Shown: in pieces, positions 43,472 through 52,637 of the stretch
How the letters are laid out: the number at the start of each line of letters is the position of its first letter
How positions within the stretch are numbered: the first letter of the stretch is position 1
Source: DAIPKP01 sp964545875
GTDB taxonomy: Bacteria; Synergistota; Synergistia; Synergistales; Aminiphilaceae
DNA: 64,000 nt
Direction: 5' to 3'
NCBI GenBank assembly: GCA_964545875.1
Contig: CAZJHH010000006.1
Span: forward strand, 124,001 to 188,000
Notes under the pieces: model-generated
Database searches by the model: none
Seen by the model: the letters and a program-made list of their open reading frames with translations, nothing else
Told to the model about the DNA's origin: nothing
Translations under genes and position numbers: made by a program

Positions 43472-43821
43472 CAGTCCGGATCGTGCTCGGTACAATGAAA
43501 CACCTCTTTCGCCCATTTCCGCGACCAGTCTCCGAAAGGGCGAATAAGCGTTACGAGTTCCCGGCCTCGTTCCGTCAGTCGGTATCCATCCAGGATACGC
43601 TCGGCAATGTCGGCTTCCCGCAAATCCTTGATGCGACTGTTGAGGATGGAAGGAGAAATCGATTCGCACCGTTCCTGAAGCTTTCGAAAGGTATGCGGAC
43701 CATCCTGAAGCTGCCATATCACGCCCATGGCCCAGGTTCTCCCGAGCAAGTCCAGCAGCGCCATAATGGGAACTCCCGTTTTCGAACCTCTCACAGGTTT
43801 TCCTGGAATTGGAATTGTCAT
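43471..43821 (-). CDS. HxlR-family transcriptional regulator
   Basis: A 116-residue winged-helix protein of the HxlR (DUF24/MarR-like) type: LLDLLGRTWAMGVIWQL, then the recognition region FRKLQERCESISPSILNSRIKDL and the GYRLTERGREL wing. It lacks the conserved N-terminal Cys used by redox-sensing members, so its signal is probably something else. AAGGAG before the ATG fixes the start. It lies 133 bp downstream of the EFR1 gene, which may be in its transcript. Confidence 0.85.
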   Translation of the reverse strand: MTIPIPGKPVRGSKTGVPIMALLDLLGRTWAMGVIWQLQDGPHTFRKLQERCESISPSILNSRIKDLREADIAERILDGYRLTERGRELVTLIRPFGDWSRKWAKEVFHCTEHDPD

Positions 43822-43954
43822 GAAAACTCCTTATCTTCGATGTTCCGTTTTTTGGAGAAACCCCGTATTTCCGGAGATTTCCTCCCGTTTCATCGCCCCG
43901 ATAACGCAAACCACCGGATGCTCATGCCACGACACCCTTCAAACCATCGGCAGA

Positions 43955-44755
43955 TTACACAAAGCACTCCGGTTCCTTGCGCTCTTTGTACAGCGTATGA
44001 AGCCGTATCGCCGCCTCTTTGACCTGACCGTTTTTCATCGTTCTGGCGCCTTGGGGGCAATGTTTTATGCAGGCGCAACAACTTATACATTTTTCCGTGT
44101 CGATTATACGCGTATTCTCCGGATCGATAGCCCCGACGGGACAAACTTCCACACACGTTCCCCGGTGGGTACATGCATGGCTAACGGCAATGAAATCGAC
44201 ACTCCAGAGTTTCGTTACCCCTTCATAGGGATAGGTTCCGGGGATATGCACATTGGCGGCGCGATCGAGGGATGTCATGGCGAGGAGCTTCTCTCCTATG
44301 GTACGCCCAAAAGCTTCTGCATGGCGAAGGTCGCGCATATCCGGACGGCCTTCGGCGGTGGGAAGTTCGGAGCTTGAGAAAGAGTGTTCTCCGATATAGG
44401 CCGCCCCGGCGATGGGAATGCATCCGCGGTTTTGTACCCTATCATGCAATTCGAGAAGCGCATCTCCATACGTCCGGTTTCCGTAGACCACCACGCAGAC
44501 GGTGGGGGTTCGGCGGGGACGAATCGAAGAAAGCCAGCTTTGCAGTAAGGCGGGCACCCGTCCCATATAGACGGGTACCCCAAGAACAAGAAGATCCTTT
44601 TCCGTGATATGCAGAGGACGGGTTCTCGCCTCGGGGGAAGTGATATCCAGGAACTCCGCCGGAGAGTGACCGATCCCGCGGGCAATACTGTGAAGAATCG
44701 TCTTGGTGGTTCCTGTGGGGGAAAAATAGGCAAGTTTCAGTGATTGTATATTCAT
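43955..44755 (-). CDS. EFR1-family flavodoxin/ferredoxin fusion
   Basis: A 266-residue protein: flavodoxin-like domain (about 1-165) with the FMN loop SPTGTTKT, and a C-terminal two-cluster ferredoxin region. The second cluster is complete (C-x2-C-x2-C-x3-CP in CISCCACIKHCP). The first reads ACTHRGTCVEVCP, where Arg replaces the usual second Cys, so it may hold a 3Fe-4S or altered cluster. Such proteins carry electrons in anaerobes; the partner is unknown. GAGGAG fixes the ATG at 44755. Confidence 0.87.
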   Translation of the reverse strand: MNIQSLKLAYFSPTGTTKTILHSIARGIGHSPAEFLDITSPEARTRPLHITEKDLLVLGVPVYMGRVPALLQSWLSSIRPRRTPTVCVVVYGNRTYGDALLELHDRVQNRGCIPIAGAAYIGEHSFSSSELPTAEGRPDMRDLRHAEAFGRTIGEKLLAMTSLDRAANVHIPGTYPYEGVTKLWSVDFIAVSHACTHRGTCVEVCPVGAIDPENTRIIDTEKCISCCACIKHCPQGARTMKNGQVKEAAIRLHTLYKERKEPECFV

Positions 44756-44949
44756 GGGTTCTCCTCGCAGCACCATGTTTCGCCGCAAGCACATTCGGCC
44801 ATGCGGGATAGTTCCTTGAAAATCCTTGGAATGGCTTTACGCGGCTTTATCTCAAAAAACGTCGGGTTCGTCCTTTATGTTTCGTGATTCCGACGCGGCG
44901 GTATCCGAGATGGCACACCGGCTGCACTACCAGGGGGAGAGGATTTCTC

Positions 44950-45321
44950 TCATGCTTGCTGAAAAAACTGCACGCTCAGCCCATCCGGATCTTTAACGCA
45001 AAAAAACCGCGATCCTCCGGGGATATTCACCGGCCCACGGTGAACGGGAATATTATGGCGCCGCACCGTTTCCAGCATGACATCCACGGAATCCACCGCA
45101 AAGCCGAGGGAAAGGCCTTCCCCGTACGAAACGGCATCCGCATTGCTATCCGCCAGAAGCTCGACCAACGTCTCATCCTTCACTCCATTGCCCATAAACG
45201 CAATTTCCACGCCGGGCCCTGCGGGAAACCGCTTTACCACGTGAAGTCCCGTCAAGGTCGTATAAAAGGCGATGGATTCGTCCAAATTACGGACGGCGAT
45301 TGTTGCCCACAAAAACTTCAT
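44950..45321 (-). CDS. VOC-family (glyoxalase/bleomycin-resistance fold) protein
   Basis: A 123-residue protein with two beta-alpha-beta-beta-beta modules: AVRNLDESIAFYTTLTGL in the first half, then SLGFAVDSVD and FFCVKDPDGLSVQFFQ in the second. Metal-binding glyoxalases, dioxygenases and drug-binding proteins share this fold; the exact reaction is unknown. GGAGGGG 5 bases upstream fixes the ATG at 45321. A 22-bp perfect inverted repeat lies about 50 bp upstream. Confidence 0.8.
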   Translation of the reverse strand: MKFLWATIAVRNLDESIAFYTTLTGLHVVKRFPAGPGVEIAFMGNGVKDETLVELLADSNADAVSYGEGLSLGFAVDSVDVMLETVRRHNIPVHRGPVNIPGGSRFFCVKDPDGLSVQFFQQA

Positions 45322-45370
45322 GATACCCCTCCTCAATATAGGTTGTCATGACACGTATTGCAAACTCCAT

Positions 45371-45425
45371 GTTACACTATCCGCAGCTTGCTATAAAATT
45401 AGTAGCAAGCTGCGGATAGTGTAAC
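45371..45425. repeat. 22-bp perfect inverted repeat
   Basis: Arms 45371-45392 and 45404-45425 are perfectly complementary around an 11-base A/T loop. No T run follows on either strand. It lies between the VOC gene and the carAB promoter; it may be an operator, an RNA hairpin or a small mobile repeat. Confidence 0.6.
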
Positions 45426-45555
45426 GCCGCATGATCCCGTTGTCAAGTCTTTGCAGAAGAAGGGATTTTCCATGGGTGGGACTTCCGGAGCTCATGCCAC
45501 CGCACCTTCGCGCCGCATCACCCCAAGGCATGATTCTTTCCTGTTTGAAAAGGGG

Positions 45556-45583
45556 TTGACGAATTCCGGAGGGTACGTATAAT
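45556..45583 (+). promoter_or_regulatory. promoter of carAB
   Basis: TTGACG, a 16-base spacer and perfect TATAAT, about 65 bp before the carA start. No PyrR-type leader or arginine box is recognised. Confidence 0.7.
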
Positions 45584-45649
45584 ACCGAGGAATGTTCAAA
45601 GGTTTATTTTAACTTCGTTTTGTAACTAATGTTTTTTGGAGGTCTCGAC

Positions 45650-46720
45650 ATGCCCGAAACGTATCCGGTTTGCCTCACCCTGGAGGACGGCACCCAGTGG
45701 TGGGGACGCTCTTCCAGCCCCGTAACCCCCAGGGAGGGGGAGGTAGTTTTTACCACCTCCCAGAGCGGTTACCCCCAATCCATCAGCGATCCTTCCTACT
45801 GCGGCCAGATGCTTCTCTTCGCCTTTCCTCTGATAAACGTCTACGGAGTGGATGCGGAACATCTGGAAAGCTCCCGTCCCTGGACCACCGGGGTGCTCAC
45901 CCAGCATATCCGCCGGAGCCCCCTGAAGGGGACCATACAGCTCCACGAATGGCTCCGGAAATGGAACATACCTCTGGTGGAATCCATAGACTGCCGGGGG
46001 CTTATTCTTCATCTCCGAAGCCGGGGAACCCTCTGGGGGCGCCTGGACTCCGAAGCGCTTCCCCCAAAAGAAACTTCCTTTACGGATCATGTGGCCCGGG
46101 TTTCTCCCCGGGAAATCCTGCGGCAGGGAAAAGGAGATCTGCGCATAGGCATTCTGGATTGCGGCATGAAGGAGGGCATAGCCCGTTCTCTTCTGGAGCG
46201 GGGATGCGAGGTGGTGCGTTTTCCCTCGGATACTCCCCCGGAGACCATTCTCGGAGAAGAAAACCTTTCGGGGCTGGTTCTGAGCAACGGGCCGGGAGAT
46301 CCCAGCGTGCTCTCCCGGGAAATCGCCACGGTACGGCAGCTTGTGGGGAAACTCCCCCTTTTCGGCATCTGCCTGGGAACCCAGATTCTCTCTCTGGCCT
46401 GCGGAGGAAGCACCTTCAAGCTTCCCTACGGTCATCGGGGGGCCAACCAACCCGTGCAGGACGTTACCACGGGGCGGGGATACGTAACAAGCCAGAACCA
46501 CGGCTACGCCATCGAGGAAACCTCCCTGAAAGAGACGGAGCTGGATGTGTGGTTCCGCCATCTCGGCGATGGTACGGTGGAAGGAATTCTGCATAGGGAA
46601 TTCCCCGCCCGGGGAGTGCAGTTCCACCCCGAAGCGTGCCCCGGCCCCAGGGATGCGGGGCATCTCTTCGACACCTTTTTGGAAACTGCGGCAACCTGGA
46701 AAGGAGGGGTCCGCTCATGA
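45650..46720 (+). CDS. carA: carbamoyl-phosphate synthase small (glutaminase) subunit
   Basis: A 356-residue subunit that hydrolyses glutamine and passes ammonia to CarB. The N-terminal CPSase domain (GEVVFTTSQSGY...DPSYCGQ) is diverged from the usual GYQE/DPSY form. The class I amidotransferase domain has NGPGDPS, the nucleophile Cys in GICLGTQ, and His/Glu in QFHPEACPGP. GICLGTQ replaces the usual GICLGHQ, a change beside the nucleophile. GGAGG fixes the ATG at 45650. It overlaps carB by 4 bp. Confidence 0.92.
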   Translation: MPETYPVCLTLEDGTQWWGRSSSPVTPREGEVVFTTSQSGYPQSISDPSYCGQMLLFAFPLINVYGVDAEHLESSRPWTTGVLTQHIRRSPLKGTIQLHEWLRKWNIPLVESIDCRGLILHLRSRGTLWGRLDSEALPPKETSFTDHVARVSPREILRQGKGDLRIGILDCGMKEGIARSLLERGCEVVRFPSDTPPETILGEENLSGLVLSNGPGDPSVLSREIATVRQLVGKLPLFGICLGTQILSLACGGSTFKLPYGHRGANQPVQDVTTGRGYVTSQNHGYAIEETSLKETELDVWFRHLGDGTVEGILHREFPARGVQFHPEACPGPRDAGHLFDTFLETAATWKGGVRS

Positions 46721-49700
46721 ACATGCTTTCTCAGGGATCTTCCATCCTCGTTCTCGGCTCCGGCCCCATCCGGATAGGTCAGGCGGCGGAGTTCGACTAC
46801 TCCGGAAGCCAGGCATGCCGGGCTCTTCGGGAAGAGGGATATACGGTCATTCTTTTGAACTCCAACCCCGCCACCATTCAGACGGATCTGGGGCTGGCGG
46901 ATTACGTCTATCTCCGGCCCCTTACGCCGGATACGGTGCGGCATATTCTGGAGAAGCACCGCCCCGGGGGGGTTCTCGCCACCCTGGGAGGCCAGACCGC
47001 CCTGAATCTCTGCATGGAATGCGCCGCCCTGGGGCTCTGGGAGAAGTACCGTACCCGGATCCTCGGCACCTCCGTAGAGACTATCCAGCGGGCGGAAGGG
47101 CGGGACGATTTCCGGAGCTGCATGCTCGATCTGGGGCAGCCCATCGTGGAAAGCCGCTGCGTCTCCTCCCTGGAGGAAGCCCTGGCTTTCAGCTCCTCCA
47201 ATCCCTTTCCCCTTATCATCCGGCCGGACTTTACCCTGGGAGGCACCGGGGGCGGGGTGGCCCGGGACGAAAGCTCCCTGAAAGCCCGGGTGGCGGAAGG
47301 ACTTCGGGCCTCTCCGGTACGGCGGGTACTTCTGGAGCGCTATCTTCAGGGGTGGCGGGAGATCGAGGCGGAGGTGCTCCGGGATGCCTACGGAAACCGC
47401 CTCTGCGTTTGCAGTATGGAGAATATCGACCCCATGGGGGTGCATACGGGAGATTCCGTGGTGGTGGCTCCGGTGCTCACCCTTACGGATGCCCAGTGGC
47501 AGCGGCTGCGTTCCGCCGCCCTGGATATCGTGGACGCCCTGGATATCCGGGGAGCCTGCAACGTACAGTTCGCCATCAGCCCGGACAGCTCGGAGTACGT
47601 TATCATCGAGGTAAATCCCCGGGCAAGCCGCTCCAGCGCCCTGGCGAGCAAGGCCACGGGATATCCCATCGCCCGGATGGCCGCCAAGATCGCCCTGGGA
47701 AAGGCCCTTACGGAAATGCCCAATCCCGTGACGGGCACCGGAAGCGCCCTTCAGGAGCCCGCTCTGGACTACGTGGCCCTCAAGGTGCCCCTCTGGCCCT
47801 TCGGAAGCTTTCCCGGAGCGGACGTCTCCCTGGGAACCATCATGAAGGCCACCGGGGAGGTGCTGGGAATGGGAACCAACTTCACCGCCGCCCTGCTCAA
47901 GGCCTTCCGTTCCCTGGACGGCAAATCCCACCTCCCCTCCCCGGATCGGCTCGACACTCCGGAAAATCTATGGAAGGCCTGTCTCACCCCCACACATCGG
48001 CGGCTCGAAGCCGTTATGGAGCTGCTCCTTCTGGGAACATCCGGGGATGAAATCGCCGCAAAAACGAGCATCCATCCCTACTTTATCGAGGAACTCCGGG
48101 AAATCACCGGAGTTCTCCGGGAGCTTTCGGAAGCCTTGGGAGAACCCTCGGAGGAACTGCTGCGGAAGGCCAAGGGAATGGGACTTCCCGATGCGGCCAT
48201 AACGGAATATACCGGAATTTCCCCGCAAAACCTGAAGGCCCTATACGCCCAGGCATCTCCGGCTCTCGCCCCGGCCTTTCGGGAGGTGGACGGATGCGCC
48301 GGAGAAATTCCCTCGGGCTCCGGATACTGGTACTCCTCCTACGGTATGAAGGGGGATTCCCTTCCGGAAGGGCCGGAATCCCCCAAGAGCCTGGCGGTGC
48401 TCGGCTCGGGGCCCATACGGATAGCCCAGGGAGTGGAGTTCGACTACTGCTGCGTCAAGGCGGTGCAGGCCATTCAGCGCCGGGGATACCGGGCGGTGAT
48501 GATCAACAACAATCCCGAAACGGTGAGCACCGATCACGACTGCTCCGATGCCCTCTACCTGGAACCCCTCTGCAGGGAAGAGGTGGAACAAATCTTCCGC
48601 CGCGAAAAGATCGGGGGGTACTTTGCGAGCTTCGGAGGCCAGACCGCTCTCAGCCTGGGTATGAACATCGCTCCGGAGTATCCTCTTCTCGGCACGGATC
48701 TTTCGGGAATCCGCCGGGCGGAAAGCCGGGGAGAATTTTCGGCCCTTCTGGAAAAGGCGGAAATTCCCCTTCCTCCGGGAGCGGTGGCCCGCACGGCGGA
48801 TCAGGGACTCCGTATTGCGGAAACTCTGGGATATCCCCTCATGGTACGCCCCAGCTTCGTTATCGGGGGCGTGGCCATGGCGGTGGTTTACGAAGAGGAG
48901 GAACTTCTGGGAATACTGGAAGAGGCCTTTTCTCTCGAAACGGATCAGGAGGTGCTTCTGGACCGGTTCCTGCCGGGAAAGGAGTTCGAAGTGGATGCGG
49001 TCTGTCAGGGATCCGAGGTGGTGATTCCGGGAATCTTCGAACACCTGGACCCCGCGGGAATACACTCGGGAGACTCCATAGCCCTCTTTCCCGCCCTCTC
49101 CCTGGAGCCCCGGCACCGGGAAGAAATTCTGCGCATCACCTCCCGCATCGCGGGGGAACTGAACGTGAAGGGACTTCTGAACATCCAGTTCGTGCTCCAC
49201 GACGGCACCCTCTACGTTATCGAGGCGAATCCCCGGGGAAGCCGGACGGTACCCATCGTCACCAAGCTCACCCACGTACCTCTGGTGGATCTCGCGGTGG
49301 GAGTGGCTCTGGGGGAATCCCTGAGGGAAATCGCCCCGGAACTGGGATTGCTCTCCTATAAAGGCCCCTTCGGAGTGAAGATCCCCGTATTTTCCACGGA
49401 AAAACTGCCGGGCATCGATTTCCGGCTGGGGCCCAAAATGCAGTCCACCGGGGAGGTGCTGGGAGTTTCGGAAAACTTCGCCGGGGCCCTGCGGGAAGCC
49501 CTGGAGGCCATCGGGGCATCCCTTCCCGCCAGGGGAAAGGTGCTCTTTTCGGTACACCACCGGGCAAAATCCGCCTGCTGCGCCACCGCCGCGCTCTATG
49601 CCGCCGCGGGATGGGAACTTTTCGCCACCCCCGGCACGGCGGAGCATCTGAGCAAATGGGGCATTCCCGTACGGCCGGTCCCCAAGGGAGAAAGCCTGGT

Positions 49701-49890
49701 TAAACGAATTACCGCCAAGGAATGGGATCTTCTGGTAAACATACCGGGAAACCAGCAGACCGCCCTTCGGGACGGCTTCGCCCTACGCCGGGCGGCAGTG
49801 GAGGGCGGACTCCTCTGCTTCCACTCCCTGGAGTGCGCCAACGCCCTGGGGATAAGCCTGCCGAAGGTTTCCGGAGGACACGAGTGTTAG
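46717..49890 (+). CDS. carB: carbamoyl-phosphate synthase large subunit
   Basis: A 1057-residue subunit of normal length with two homologous ATP-grasp halves, each starting with an LGSGPIRI dinucleotide loop (near residues 12 and 558), an oligomerisation domain between them, and a C-terminal MGS-like allosteric domain (about 925-1050). It makes carbamoyl phosphate for pyrimidine and arginine synthesis from bicarbonate, ATP and ammonia. The ATG overlaps the carA stop (ATGA). A strong terminator follows. Confidence 0.97.
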   Translation: MNMLSQGSSILVLGSGPIRIGQAAEFDYSGSQACRALREEGYTVILLNSNPATIQTDLGLADYVYLRPLTPDTVRHILEKHRPGGVLATLGGQTALNLCMECAALGLWEKYRTRILGTSVETIQRAEGRDDFRSCMLDLGQPIVESRCVSSLEEALAFSSSNPFPLIIRPDFTLGGTGGGVARDESSLKARVAEGLRASPVRRVLLERYLQGWREIEAEVLRDAYGNRLCVCSMENIDPMGVHTGDSVVVAPVLTLTDAQWQRLRSAALDIVDALDIRGACNVQFAISPDSSEYVIIEVNPRASRSSALASKATGYPIARMAAKIALGKALTEMPNPVTGTGSALQEPALDYVALKVPLWPFGSFPGADVSLGTIMKATGEVLGMGTNFTAALLKAFRSLDGKSHLPSPDRLDTPENLWKACLTPTHRRLEAVMELLLLGTSGDEIAAKTSIHPYFIEELREITGVLRELSEALGEPSEELLRKAKGMGLPDAAITEYTGISPQNLKALYAQASPALAPAFREVDGCAGEIPSGSGYWYSSYGMKGDSLPEGPESPKSLAVLGSGPIRIAQGVEFDYCCVKAVQAIQRRGYRAVMINNNPETVSTDHDCSDALYLEPLCREEVEQIFRREKIGGYFASFGGQTALSLGMNIAPEYPLLGTDLSGIRRAESRGEFSALLEKAEIPLPPGAVARTADQGLRIAETLGYPLMVRPSFVIGGVAMAVVYEEEELLGILEEAFSLETDQEVLLDRFLPGKEFEVDAVCQGSEVVIPGIFEHLDPAGIHSGDSIALFPALSLEPRHREEILRITSRIAGELNVKGLLNIQFVLHDGTLYVIEANPRGSRTVPIVTKLTHVPLVDLAVGVALGESLREIAPELGLLSYKGPFGVKIPVFSTEKLPGIDFRLGPKMQSTGEVLGVSENFAGALREALEAIGASLPARGKVLFSVHHRAKSACCATAALYAAAGWELFATPGTAEHLSKWGIPVRPVPKGESLVKRITAKEWDLLVNIPGNQQTALRDGFALRRAAVEGGLLCFHSLECANALGISLPKVSGGHEC

Positions 49891-49937
49891 AGGCATTGTG
49901 TCCTTATCCCGGAAAACTACTGAAATTTTCGGAATCG

Positions 49938-49973
49938 AAAAAAGCACCTCCTGGGCTCAGGAGGTGCTTTTTT
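49938..49973 (+). terminator. terminator of carAB
   Basis: Perfect 16-bp arms (49938-49953 and 49958-49973) ending in a T run. Confidence 0.92.
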
Positions 49974-50438
49974 CGTGTTGTACGTTCCGAGGTTACGATG
50001 TTACAAAAGGGCCATCAGGATTCGAAAAAAACTCCCCGGGGAGACCCACCATTTCTCCCGGCACGTAAAAAGAATTCGCAGTTATGGGGGTTGCGGATAT
50101 CTACACGTAGTTACGGATTTCAAGAAAGCCTCCAAGCCATCCGGCATCTTTACCGTTTTTACGAGAGAGGGGCTGCGGTTTCTGCCAGGGCCTTTTCCTT
50201 GCGCAGGAATTACCGATCGGGCTCTTGAATCCGCTTCCCCTCCCTCTCCATATCTGCCCGGCATTGGAAAAATTCCTCAAGTTCCATCGAAACATTTCCG
50301 GGAGACATGGCCAGGATTGTCACCTTTGAACTTTTGCTCAAAGAACGTTACAAAATGAACGTCAGCTGGTGTTATACTCGTCAAAGGCTTCAATTTGGCT
50401 GTAGGTTGCGACATAATTCGCTTCGAGGAAGAGGTCAA
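49974..50438 (+). other. leader region of corA
   Basis: 465 bp with no supported gene. A TATACT about 65 bp before the corA start is a possible -10. I looked for an M-box magnesium riboswitch and saw no match. Confidence 0.35.
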
Positions 50439-51518
50439 ATGGATAAAAAAGAAAAGAAAAATAAAGCAAAGCGGCAGAGCGCAAAAGCCGGATTGGCTCC
50501 GGGAACGCCGATTTTCATTGGAGAACGGAAACAGGAAAAAACCCGCATCGATGTCATCGATTATGACGAAAATACCCTCCATGAATTTTCGGATACAACC
50601 TTGGAGAAGGGTGCCGATCTGGCCCAGACAGGAACCGTTACATGGATAAACGTCAACGGCATTCACGACCTCGGAATGATCGAGTCGGTGGGCAAACGCT
50701 TCAACCTCCATTCCCTCACCCTCGAAGACCTGGTCAACACCGACCAGCGTCCCAAGGCAGAAATGTTTCCAAGTTATCTATTCATTGTTCTGAAGATGAT
50801 AAGCTACAACGAGACCACCAATGCAGCCGACGTGGAGCATGTCAGTCTCATTCTGGGAGAGAATTATGTCATATCCTTTCTCGAAAATGAAGGAGATGTC
50901 TTCGATACGGTGCGTGAACGTCTTCGGTCCGCGAAAGGACGGATACGCAGCATGAAGTCCGATTCCCTCGCCTACGCCCTGATGGATGCCGTGGTTGACC
51001 AGTATTTCCTCGCGGTCGAACGCATCGGCGATTTTATTGAGAATATCGACGATCACCTGTTGACCGATCCAAGGCCTGACGACCTCCAGGAGATCCACCG
51101 GCTCAAACGAGACATTCTGAGCTTGCGCAGGGCGGTGTGGCCCCTGAGGGAGGAAGTCGGAGCCATTGAAAAAAGCGAATCGCCGCTCATCCGCCAAGAA
51201 ACCCGGGTTTTCCTACGCGATCTCTATGACCACACGATCCAGGTCATCGATATGGTGGAAACTTTCCGGGATCTTCTTGGCGGTATGCACGACACCTATC
51301 TTTCGAGCATCAGCAACCGTATGAACGAAATCATGAAGGTGCTCACCATCATTGCCACGATCTTCATCCCGCTGACCTTCATCGTCGGAGTTTACGGGAT
51401 GAATTTTGAACACATGCCGGAATTGAAATGGACATGGGGTTATTATTTGGTCTGGCTGATCATGTTCTCTGTCGGCTGCGGCATGGTAGTATACTTCAAA
51501 CGGAAAAAATGGATATAG
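50439..51518 (+). CDS. corA: CorA-family magnesium/cobalt transporter
   Basis: A 359-residue channel protein. A basic N-terminal tail and a large cytoplasmic alpha/beta funnel (about 30-295) precede two C-terminal membrane helices. The selectivity motif YGMNFEHMPE lies between them, the classic GMN loop. It imports Mg2+ and possibly Co2+ or Ni2+. GAGG 4-5 bases before the ATG at 50439 fixes the start. Codon choice appears less GC-biased than in carAB, consistent with a more recent arrival, though this was judged by eye. Confidence 0.93.
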   Translation: MDKKEKKNKAKRQSAKAGLAPGTPIFIGERKQEKTRIDVIDYDENTLHEFSDTTLEKGADLAQTGTVTWINVNGIHDLGMIESVGKRFNLHSLTLEDLVNTDQRPKAEMFPSYLFIVLKMISYNETTNAADVEHVSLILGENYVISFLENEGDVFDTVRERLRSAKGRIRSMKSDSLAYALMDAVVDQYFLAVERIGDFIENIDDHLLTDPRPDDLQEIHRLKRDILSLRRAVWPLREEVGAIEKSESPLIRQETRVFLRDLYDHTIQVIDMVETFRDLLGGMHDTYLSSISNRMNEIMKVLTIIATIFIPLTFIVGVYGMNFEHMPELKWTWGYYLVWLIMFSVGCGMVVYFKRKKWI

Positions 51519-51628
51519 CCGATGGGCCATAGCGTGGATTTCAGCCAGTCCGGAACGACCTTACCGCGGTCAATGTCGAGCAACAATGCTGCCCAAATGA
51601 GACTATGGGCAACGTCATTGTCGAATAA

Positions 51629-51663
51629 AGGTCACTTCGGGCCAACTTGACCCGAAGTGACCT
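51629..51663. repeat. inverted repeat flanked by an 8-bp direct repeat
   Basis: 13-bp perfect arms (51629-51641 and 51651-51663) with TCGAATAA at 51621-51628 and again at 51663-51670. It may be the terminator shared by corA and the convergent PPOX gene, or a small mobile repeat with target duplication. Confidence 0.5.
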
Positions 51664-51683
51664 CGAATAAGAAAAAACCAAAG

Positions 51684-52106
51684 CTATTTAACAGGAAAGT
51701 CCTGAGAATTGAAATTGGTGTAGTATCTGCCGGATTGTGCTGTAAATCTCAAAACACAATAGTCGGGATCGGTGACACCCTTCGGATAATACATCGTATC
51801 TCCTTCCCGCCAAATCGTTTCCTTACTTTCCTGATCCTCCAGCACTTCCATTGTGCCTTTTAACATGACGCCCCGGAAAAACCTCCTGTCGCAAAAATAA
51901 ATGCACGCCTTTGGATTGGCGCGGTATTGAGCTACGCGCATGGAAGACGTGTTCGTGGTGAAATAGAAAACTTTGACACCTTCACGCTTTCTTGGCGGCA
52001 GCATGGCCTTGGCATTCGGAAATCCCTCTTGATCGACCGAAGCGATAAACGATACGCTTTGCTTATCAATCAGGTTTCCTATGGTTTGTTCGGCATTCCG
52101 GAGCAT
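51684..52106 (-). CDS. pyridoxamine 5'-phosphate oxidase-like flavoprotein
   Basis: A 140-residue split-barrel flavin-binding protein: SFIASVDQEGFPNAKAM, VFYFTTNTSSMRVAQYRANPKACIYF and FRGVMLKGTMEV are the usual strand pattern of the general-stress-protein-26/PPOX family. It probably binds FMN or a related flavin; the substrate is unknown. GGGAGGT fixes the ATG. It follows an HxlR-type regulator by 95 bp on the same strand and is probably its target. Confidence 0.85.
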   Translation of the reverse strand: MLRNAEQTIGNLIDKQSVSFIASVDQEGFPNAKAMLPPRKREGVKVFYFTTNTSSMRVAQYRANPKACIYFCDRRFFRGVMLKGTMEVLEDQESKETIWREGDTMYYPKGVTDPDYCVLRFTAQSGRYYTNFNSQDFPVK

Positions 52107-52200
52107 AGGGTTACCTCCCGTATATTACGATGGTTTTATATGTTTCTATCGTAGTACGCGGAGCCTTCGCAGTAAATTACCCACTTTTTTGTAGGCACGG

Positions 52201-52560
52201 TCAACCCAGAATACCACTGGCTTTCAGGATATCTTCCATGCCATTTTCTTTCATCAGTTCAATGCCAACATTCTGCATAATCGTAACGGCTTCCAGCAGC
52301 TTTTTACCGCGGTCGGTTAAAAAATATTCGACCTTTAACGGGTATCCATCGAAAGAATGCTTGTCGATGATACCGTAGTCAAGGAGTTCTTTAAGCTGTT
52401 CCAGCAACATTTTTTGACTTATGCCTTTGATCTCACGTTCAAGCTGCGACAAGGATTTCCCACCTTTGCCAAGCTGCCATAAAATGATTGGTTTCCATTT
52501 GCCTTTTGTAAGATCATGCGTCAATTCTAGCGGGCATGTATATTCTTCGCGTATTTTCAT
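52201..52560 (-). CDS. HxlR-family transcriptional regulator
   Basis: A 119-residue winged-helix regulator. Residues 1-15 include the Cys (EEYTCPLELT) conserved in redox-sensing HxlR proteins, followed by DLTKGKWKPIILWQL, a GISQKMLLEQLKELL recognition region and a VEYFLTDRGKKLL wing. A thiol or quinone signal is therefore plausible. An inverted repeat overlapping its -10 element is a likely autoregulatory operator. Confidence 0.88.
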   Translation of the reverse strand: MKIREEYTCPLELTHDLTKGKWKPIILWQLGKGGKSLSQLEREIKGISQKMLLEQLKELLDYGIIDKHSFDGYPLKVEYFLTDRGKKLLEAVTIMQNVGIELMKENGMEDILKASGILG

Positions 52561-52607
52561 TGTTCATCCTTTACGCACAAACTCGACTTGCCTAATCCGC
52601 ACAAAAT

Positions 52608-52633
52608 TTTTGCAAAAATTATACATTGCAAAA
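52608..52633 (-). promoter_or_regulatory. operator-like inverted repeat over the HxlR -10 element
   Basis: TTTTGCAA (52608-52615) and TTGCAAAA (52626-52633) are perfectly inverted and spaced 10 bp apart. The minus-strand TATAAT (52618-52623) sits in the spacer, about 58 bp before the start codon. Confidence 0.5.
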
Positions 52634-52637
52634 TTAT

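Noticed and set aside
49974..50438. Possible M-box magnesium riboswitch upstream of corA
   Set aside because: No stretch resembles the conserved M-box core, and no terminator or anti-terminator hairpins precede the gene.
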